A stretch of DNA of 25,901 nt from JACVRU01 sp040905885. Lineage in GTDB: Bacteria > Actinomycetota > Thermoleophilia > Gaiellales > Gaiellaceae. The notes under the pieces were generated by a model. That model saw only the letters and a list, made by a program, of their open reading frames with translations, was not told the DNA's origin and ran no database searches. Location: contig JBBDQR010000111.1 of assembly GCA_040905885.1 (NCBI GenBank), positions 1 to 25,901 of the forward strand, written 5' to 3'. The translations under genes were made by a program, and so were the position numbers. This document shows positions 21,401-25,901 of the stretch, one piece after another (within the stretch, counting starts at the first letter, position 1; each line of letters starts with the position of its first letter).

Positions 21401-22700
21401 TGTCTGGCCGCGCAGCGGGCTCTGGCGCCACGGCGACTTCCTGAAGCTCTGGTCGGCTGAGTCGATCAGCCAGTTCGGCTCCCAGATCACCGCTCTCGCG
21501 CTGCCGCTCCTGGCCGTGATCGTGCTCGACGCGAGCGCGTTCGCGGTGTCGGCGCTGTTCGTCGTCGAGTTCCTCCCCTTCATCCTGTTCGCAATCCCGG
21601 CAGGGGTGTGGGTCGACCGGCTCCGGCGCAAGCCGCTGCTCGTGATCGCCGACATCGGCCGCGCGCTGCTGCTCGGGTCGATCCCGGTCGCCTACGCGCT
21701 CGACGCGCTCCACCTCGGCCAGCTCTACGTCGTCGGCTTCCTCTTCGGGATCTGCACGGTCTTCTTCGACGTCTCGTACCAGTCCTATCTGCCCTCGCTC
21801 GTCGCGCGCGAGCAGCTCGTCGAGGGCAACTCGAAGCTGGAGATCAGCCGCTCGGGCGCGCAGCTCGCGGGCCCGGGGGCGGCCGGCGGGCTGATCGGCG
21901 CGATCGGCGCGCCCGCGGCGATCCTGCTGGACGCGATCAGCTTCCTCGTCTCCGCGGTCTTCCTGTTCGGGATCCGCAACCAGGAGGTGCTGCCCGAGCG
22001 GGCGGAGGGCGCGCCCCGCCCCAGCATGCTGCGCGAAGCCCGCGAGGGGCTCGGCTACGTGCTCGGGAACCGGTATCTGCGGCCGATCTCGATCTGCACC
22101 GGCAGCTCGAACTTCTTCTGGAGCCTCGGCGGCGCGATCCTGATCGTCTACGCGGTGCGCGAGCTGGGCATGTCGCCGGCCACGATCGGGCTGATCTTCT
22201 CGGTCGCGAACGCCGGCCCGCTGCTCGCCGCGCTCACGGCCAACCGGCTCTCGGCGCGGATCGGCGTCGGACGGACGATCCTCTGGACGGCCGTCCTCTT
22301 CTCGTTCTCGGCGGTCTTCTACCCGGCGGCGCCGCAGAGCATCGCCGCCCCGTTCTTCATCGCCGGCGGGATCCTCGCCGGCTACGGCTCCGTCGCGTAC
22401 AACATCACCCAGGTCAGCTTCCGGCAGGCGATCTGCCCCGAGCGGATGCAGGGCCGGATGAACGCGGTCATCCGCTTCCTCGTCTGGGGGACGATGCCGC
22501 TCGGCGCGCTGAGCGGCGGCGCGCTCGCCACGCGGCTCGGCCTGCGGCCGGCCCTCTGGATCGGGGGGATCGGCGCCCTCTTCACCTTCCTGCCGATCCT
22601 GCTCTCGCCGGTACGCTCGATCGAGAAGATGCCGGAGCCCGCCGAAGAGGAGACTCCTCCCGACGAGCTGCTCGTGCCGTCCGCGGTGCCCAGTGCGTAG
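21393..22700 (+). CDS. MFS transporter (EntS/MFS_3-like), copy 1
   Basis: A 435-residue protein with 12 predicted helices in two halves. The MFS motif A is seen after helix 2 as PAGVWVDRLRRKP, with a related GNSKLEISRSGAQLAGPGA segment in the middle and FRQAICPERMQGRMNAVIR between helices 10 and 11, typical of the EntS/MFS_3 exporter group. It is expected to be a proton-driven exporter of small molecules; the substrate is unknown. The start is GTG at 21393 inside GTGCGTAG, overlapping the upstream stop by 8 nt. It is paralogous to the next gene. The cytoplasmic C-terminus is acidic. Confidence 0.88.
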   Translation: MRSVWPRSGLWRHGDFLKLWSAESISQFGSQITALALPLLAVIVLDASAFAVSALFVVEFLPFILFAIPAGVWVDRLRRKPLLVIADIGRALLLGSIPVAYALDALHLGQLYVVGFLFGICTVFFDVSYQSYLPSLVAREQLVEGNSKLEISRSGAQLAGPGAAGGLIGAIGAPAAILLDAISFLVSAVFLFGIRNQEVLPERAEGAPRPSMLREAREGLGYVLGNRYLRPISICTGSSNFFWSLGGAILIVYAVRELGMSPATIGLIFSVANAGPLLAALTANRLSARIGVGRTILWTAVLFSFSAVFYPAAPQSIAAPFFIAGGILAGYGSVAYNITQVSFRQAICPERMQGRMNAVIRFLVWGTMPLGALSGGALATRLGLRPALWIGGIGALFTFLPILLSPVRSIEKMPEPAEEETPPDELLVPSAVPSA

Positions 22701-23976
22701 AACAGGTCTCTGGGCGCACCCGGACTTCCTCAAGCTCTGGGGGGCGCAGACGATCAGCACCGTCGGGACGCAGGTGACGCTGATCGCGCTGCCGCTGACG
22801 GCGATCCTCGTCCTCGAGGCGAGCACCTTCGAGGTGGCGGCGCTGACCGCGATGGACACGCTCCCGTTCCTCCTCTTCGCGCTGCCCGCGGGGATCTGGA
22901 TCGACCGGATGCGGCGCCGGCCCCTGATGGTCGTCGCGGAGGTCGGCCGCGCCGCGGCGCTGCTCTCGATCCCCGTCGCCTATCTCCTCGACGTGCTGGC
23001 GCTGCCGCAGCTCTTCGCGGCCGGCTTCTTCGTGGGCGCGCTGGCCGTCGTCTTCGACCTCTCCTACCTCAGCTACCTGCCCGGCCTGGTCGGCCGGGAG
23101 CGGCTCGCGGGCGGCAACGCGCGGATGGAGGCCACGCGCGCCGGCGCGCAGGCGACGGGCCCCGGTCTCGGGGGAGCGCTGGTCGGGCTCTTCGGCGCGC
23201 CGATCGCGATCCTCGCCGACGCGATCAGCTACGCCGTCTCGGCGCTGCTGATCGGCTCGATCAGGTACGGGGAGCCTGCGCCCGCCGCGGAGCGGCGCGC
23301 GGCGCTGACCGAGCTGCGCGAGGGGATCCGCTACGTCTTCCGGCAGCCGTACCTGCGCGCGCTGACACTCAGCATCGGCGCCTCGAACCTCTTCACCTTC
23401 ATGGTGATCGCGCTGTTCATGGTCTATGCCGTGCGCCGGCTGGGGCTCTCCCCCGAGCTGATCGGCCTCGTCTTCACCGTCGCCAACGTCGCCGCGCTCG
23501 CGGGCGCCGTGGTCAGCAGCCGCGTCGTGGCCCGGTTCGGGCTCGGCCGGACGATCGTCGTCACCTCGATGCTGGCGTCGGTCAGCTGGCTGAGCGTGCC
23601 GCTCGCGCCTCCCTCGAACCCGCTGCCCCTGATCATCGCGGGGGCGCTCCTCGGCCCGTTTTTCGGCGTGATGTTCAACCTCAACCAGCTCAGCCTGCGG
23701 CAGGCGATCACGCCCGAGCGACTGCTGGGCCGGATGAACGCCGTCGTCCGGTTCATGTACTGGGGGACGATGCCGATCGGCTCGCTCGCGGGCGGCGCGC
23801 TCGCCACCGTGGTCGGGATCCGCCCCACCCTGTTCGTCGGGATCGCCGGCGGCACGCTCGCCTTCGCGCCGCTCGCCGCCACCTCCCTGATGCGCCTGCG
23901 GTCGATCCCCACCGAGGTCGAGGAGTTGCCGCCGCTCGCCCCGCTCGTCCCCGCCCCGGTGGTGACCGATGCCTGA
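22693..23976 (+). CDS. MFS transporter (EntS/MFS_3-like), copy 2
   Basis: A 427-residue paralogue of the preceding transporter with the same landmarks: LWAHPDFLKLWGAQTIS at the start, PAGIWIDRMRRRP (motif A), GNARMEATRAGAQATGPGLG, and LRQAITPERLLGRMNAVVRF in the second half. The two proteins look around half identical by eye. It too starts at a GTG in GTGCGTAG that overlaps the upstream stop by 8 nt, so the duplication included the translational junction. The two may form separate exporters or a heteromer; the substrate is unknown. The downstream glycosylase gene overlaps it by 8 nt. Confidence 0.88.
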   Translation: MRRTGLWAHPDFLKLWGAQTISTVGTQVTLIALPLTAILVLEASTFEVAALTAMDTLPFLLFALPAGIWIDRMRRRPLMVVAEVGRAAALLSIPVAYLLDVLALPQLFAAGFFVGALAVVFDLSYLSYLPGLVGRERLAGGNARMEATRAGAQATGPGLGGALVGLFGAPIAILADAISYAVSALLIGSIRYGEPAPAAERRAALTELREGIRYVFRQPYLRALTLSIGASNLFTFMVIALFMVYAVRRLGLSPELIGLVFTVANVAALAGAVVSSRVVARFGLGRTIVVTSMLASVSWLSVPLAPPSNPLPLIIAGALLGPFFGVMFNLNQLSLRQAITPERLLGRMNAVVRFMYWGTMPIGSLAGGALATVVGIRPTLFVGIAGGTLAFAPLAATSLMRLRSIPTEVEELPPLAPLVPAPVVTDA

Positions 23977-24796
23977 GCTGCCGGAAATGGAGGCGCTCCG
24001 CCGCGCCCTCGACGCGCCCGTCAGCGCCTTTCCGATCGCCAAGGCGGGGCCGGCGCACGTCGCGACGCTCAAGACCTTCGACCCGCCCCTGCGGACGCTC
24101 GAGGGGCGGCGCCTGGCGGGCGCGGAGCGGCGCGGCAAGCGGCTGCTCTTCCCGACGGTGGACGGCGAGCTCGCGCTCGTCGTCCACCTGATGACCGCCG
24201 GCCGGCTGCGCTACCTCCGGGCGGGCGAAGCGGGGCCGAAGAAGCCGGCGTTCCAGCTCGCCTTCGAGGGCGGCGGCCGGCTGGTCATGACCGAGGCGGG
24301 CTCGAAGAAGCGAGCGGGCGTCTGGCTGCTGACCCCCGAGCAGGCCGAGGAGGACGTCGCCCACCTGGGGCCGGAGGCGCTGGGACTAGGCGCCGAGCGG
24401 CTGGCGGAGATCCTGCGCCGCGAGGCGCGGCGCCTGCACCCGTTGCTGCGCGACCAGCGGGCGCTGGCGGGCATCGGCCGCGCGTGGTCGAACGAGATCC
24501 TCCACCACGCGAAGCTCTCGCCGTTCGCCGTGTCGACCGAGCTCGACGATGAGGAGGTGGCGCGGCTCGCCGAGGCGATCGACGCCGAGCTCGCGCGCGG
24601 GCTCGAGCTGCGCGAGCGCGGCGCCTCGAATCCGCAGACCTATCGCGTCCACGACAAGCTCGGGGAGCCCTGCTACGTCTGCGGCACGCCCCTCGCGCGG
24701 GTCGAGTACGAGGAGCACACGATCTACTACTGCCCCCAGTGCCAGACCGGCGGGCGGGTGCTCAAGGACCGGCGGCTGTCGCGCCTACTTCGCTAG
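23969..24796 (+). CDS. Fpg/Nei-family DNA glycosylase/AP lyase
   Basis: A 275-residue base-excision repair enzyme. The N-terminal MPELPEMEALRRAL carries the catalytic Pro2 and Glu3. The conserved lysine is in RRGKRLLF. The helix-two-turn-helix region includes GIGRAWSNEILHHAKLSP, and the C-terminal zinc finger is CYVCG...YYCPQCQTGGR, four cysteines. It removes oxidised bases and cuts the abasic site. The long insertion of the 8-oxoG capping loop is not obvious, so it may be closer to Nei/MutM2-type actinobacterial enzymes than to classic MutM. ATG at 23969 overlaps the MFS stop by 8 nt (ATGCCTGA). Its stop overlaps the convergent coiled-coil gene by 12 nt. Confidence 0.92.
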   Translation: MPELPEMEALRRALDAPVSAFPIAKAGPAHVATLKTFDPPLRTLEGRRLAGAERRGKRLLFPTVDGELALVVHLMTAGRLRYLRAGEAGPKKPAFQLAFEGGGRLVMTEAGSKKRAGVWLLTPEQAEEDVAHLGPEALGLGAERLAEILRREARRLHPLLRDQRALAGIGRAWSNEILHHAKLSPFAVSTELDDEEVARLAEAIDAELARGLELRERGASNPQTYRVHDKLGEPCYVCGTPLARVEYEEHTIYYCPQCQTGGRVLKDRRLSRLLR

Positions 24797-25360
24797 CTTC
24801 GCCAGCGCGGCCGCGCGCTTGGCGAGCTCGTCCCGGCTGCCGGCGATCCCCTTCGACCCGCTCGCGAGCTTGGCGGCGCGCGCCTGGATCGACGCGAGGG
24901 ACTGCTCGAGCGAGGCCAGCTGGCTCTCCACGTAGGCCGGGTCGAGTTGGACGAGGCTCGTTCCCTCGAGGTAGGCGCCGAGCTCGGCGACCGCGCTCGT
25001 GAGCCCGGCGGCGGAGTCGCGGAGCGCCGCGCCCTCGGCGGCGAGCTGCTGCGAGGCGGTCCCGAGCGCGCCTGCCTCGGCGACGATCGGCTTTGCCGCG
25101 GCGCGCACCTTCGCCACCAGCGCCCGCTGCCGCTCGAGCTGGCCCTGGACCTTCTGGAGCTTGTCGCTCGTCTCCGTCACCGCCAGCGTCGCCTCCTGCA
25201 CCTCGGCATCGGCGGCCTTGGCCCGGCTCGCCTCGTAGCGCCAGACGCCGACGAAGAGCACGGACGCGCCCGCGGCTCCGAACAGGAACGCCGAGAGCAC
25301 GAGCGCCCAGACGGCGCCGCGGGCCGAGACGGCAGGCATACGACGGGCCACGGGGACCAT
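24785..25360 (-). CDS. Membrane-anchored coiled-coil protein
   Basis: A 191-residue protein with one transmembrane helix at about 16-38 (AVWALVLSAFLFGAAGASVL) followed by about 130 residues of Ala/Glu/Gln/Lys-rich heptads, a long coiled coil probably facing outside, ending in a basic helix (ELAKRAAALAKLAK). I recognise no family; a structural or envelope role is possible. ATG 25360 has no ribosome site and is preceded by a GNRA-type hairpin; Met8 (25339) is an alternative start. Confidence 0.65.
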   Translation of the reverse strand: MVPVARRMPAVSARGAVWALVLSAFLFGAAGASVLFVGVWRYEASRAKAADAEVQEATLAVTETSDKLQKVQGQLERQRALVAKVRAAAKPIVAEAGALGTASQQLAAEGAALRDSAAGLTSAVAELGAYLEGTSLVQLDPAYVESQLASLEQSLASIQARAAKLASGSKGIAGSRDELAKRAAALAKLAK

Positions 25361-25364
25361 GAAG

Positions 25365-25380
25365 CCCGGTTCGCACCGGG
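25365..25380 (-). promoter_or_regulatory. Stable hairpin just upstream of the coiled-coil gene
   Basis: Read on the minus strand, CCCGGT-GCGA-ACCGGG is a 6-bp stem with a GNRA tetraloop ending 4 nt before the ATG at 25360. It would cover the ribosome-binding region, so it may dampen translation from that start or indicate that Met8 is used. Confidence 0.4.
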
Positions 25381-25453
25381 TGCGGCGACTCCTCCCGGAA
25401 GAGAACCGTGCCTCGCCGCGTCCTGTGCTCAGTCCGTCTGAGAGGTCGGCGCG

Positions 25454-25546
25454 CTAGCCGACCACCGGTGCCAGGGGGAGGCGCACACGCAGCGCCTCCC
25501 CCTCTTCCTCGACGGAGCCGCCGAGCGCGTCGACCACCCGCACAGC
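25454..25546 (-). pseudogene. Possible 3' end of a lost gene (histidine-kinase-like C-terminus)
   Basis: The minus-strand frame ending at 25454 reads VVDALGGSVEEEGEALRVRL and then PLAPVVG, which resembles the last strands of a HATPase/histidine kinase (ALGG-x-(6-12)-VRLPL). Upstream of about 25546 the frame runs into antisense of the leuA fragment and loses any such character. The identification rests on ~30 residues and is tentative. Confidence 0.3.
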
Positions 25547-25863
25547 GACCGCGGCTCGGCAGTTGCGGCCGCAGAGCTCGGGATTATGGCGGGTGATGAC
25601 CGGGTCGAGGGCTGTCTGTTTGGCAATGGCGAGCGCACCGGAAATGTCTGCACTGTCATGTTGGCCATGAACCTGTTGAGCAAGCACATCGACCCGATGC
25701 CGACCTGTCAGACTTGGACGCCGTCCGGCGAACCGTCGAATACTGCAGCCAACTACCCGTCCACGAACGCCATCCGTGGGGTGGCGACCTGGTCTACACC
25801 GCGTTCTCCGGCAGCCACCCGGACGCAATCAAAGACGGGCTCAAAGCGGTTCTTCGCATTTAA
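25535..25863 (+). pseudogene. leuA: Fragment of 2-isopropylmalate synthase gene, frameshifted
   Basis: The plus strand reads HPHSDRGSAVAAAELGIMAG, then DDRVEGCLFGNGERTGNV and LLSKHIDPMP, the conserved HPHNDRG and FGNGERTGN segments of LeuA (the first is a metal-binding motif). At about 25700 one base is missing. In the next frame it continues DLSDLDAVRRTVEYCSQLPV, HERHPWGGDLVYTAFSGSHP and DAIKDGLKAV, again LeuA, then a TAA at 25861-25863 shortly after homology ends. Both ends are cut: the N-terminal barrel and the C-terminal regulatory domain are missing. It is less GC-rich than most of the window. The last 38 bases (25864-25901) show no gene. Confidence 0.8.
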
Positions 25864-25901
25864 GGGGTACGGGGTCCGCTGATTAGCACGGGAGCCCTGA
25901 C

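Noticed and set aside
25454..25828. A 124-residue minus-strand protein at the right edge
   Set aside because: Most of it is antisense to the leuA fragment. Only the last ~30 residues have gene-like character.
1..25901. CRISPR array, rRNA or functional tRNA genes
   Set aside because: No regularly spaced repeats, no rRNA-like conserved blocks and no complete cloverleaf were seen. The only tRNA-like feature is the isolated arm at 238-259.

Overview
The window is dense, high-GC, actinobacterial DNA. Short or overlapping gene junctions, GTG/TTG starts and several apparently leaderless promoters (a TANNNT or GATAAT box 6-7 nt before the start codon), together with the RpoD, Prx6, GST and BNR/PKD proteins, suggest Actinobacteriota, probably the Thermoleophilia (Gaiellales/Solirubrobacterales). 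The class assignment is inference from protein style, not from a marker search.

Layout. (1) 1-522: a VOC-family gene whose second half has been replaced by unrelated sequence that contains a nested hairpin resembling a tRNA-Asp anticodon arm. (2) 581-3840: a minus-strand operon of a citryl-CoA lyase/citrate-synthase-like protein, a PaaK-type CoA ligase, a VOC protein and a GST. It diverges from a DHFR/RibD-family protein across a 25-bp gap with a shared -10 box. (3) 4426-9118: a MetE-C-terminal-like protein, then a 1204-aa secreted BNR/Asp-box plus PKD protein with its own terminator and a strong promoter. (4) 9221-11912: lipoprotein, rsgA, small secreted protein, 1-Cys peroxiredoxin. (5) 11969-14396: ECF sigma factor, membrane anti-sigma-like beta-propeller, secreted YVTN-like propeller. 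(6) 14421-16692: aquaporin with a TIP-like selectivity filter, zinc-ribbon microprotein and the primary sigma factor. (7) 16820-21161: an accessory island. A frameshifted, 3'-truncated IS110-family transposase reads in frame into a detached asparaginase 3' end. Next comes a four-gene operon (MauE-like, MauD-like, Tat-exported 10-cysteine peptide, secreted 4-cysteine protein), then an intact L-asparaginase. The two asparaginase 3' ends form a gap-free ~310-bp imperfect direct repeat flanking the island. (8) 21185-24796: a small protein, two tandem MFS exporters and an Fpg/Nei glycosylase in one overlapping operon. (9) 24785-25901: a membrane-anchored coiled-coil protein, then a mosaic of gene fragments including a frameshifted piece of leuA.

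The most notable system is the operon at 18104-20242. The mauE-mauD-(Cys-rich Tat substrate) order copies the maturation section of methylamine dehydrogenase loci. However, the exported peptide is only about 48 residues, has ten cysteines and no tryptophan, so it cannot carry the TTQ cofactor. I read it as an undescribed use of a MauDE disulfide-maturation module for a small cysteine-rich secreted peptide, on a segment with visibly lower GC and a scar of integration into an asparaginase gene.
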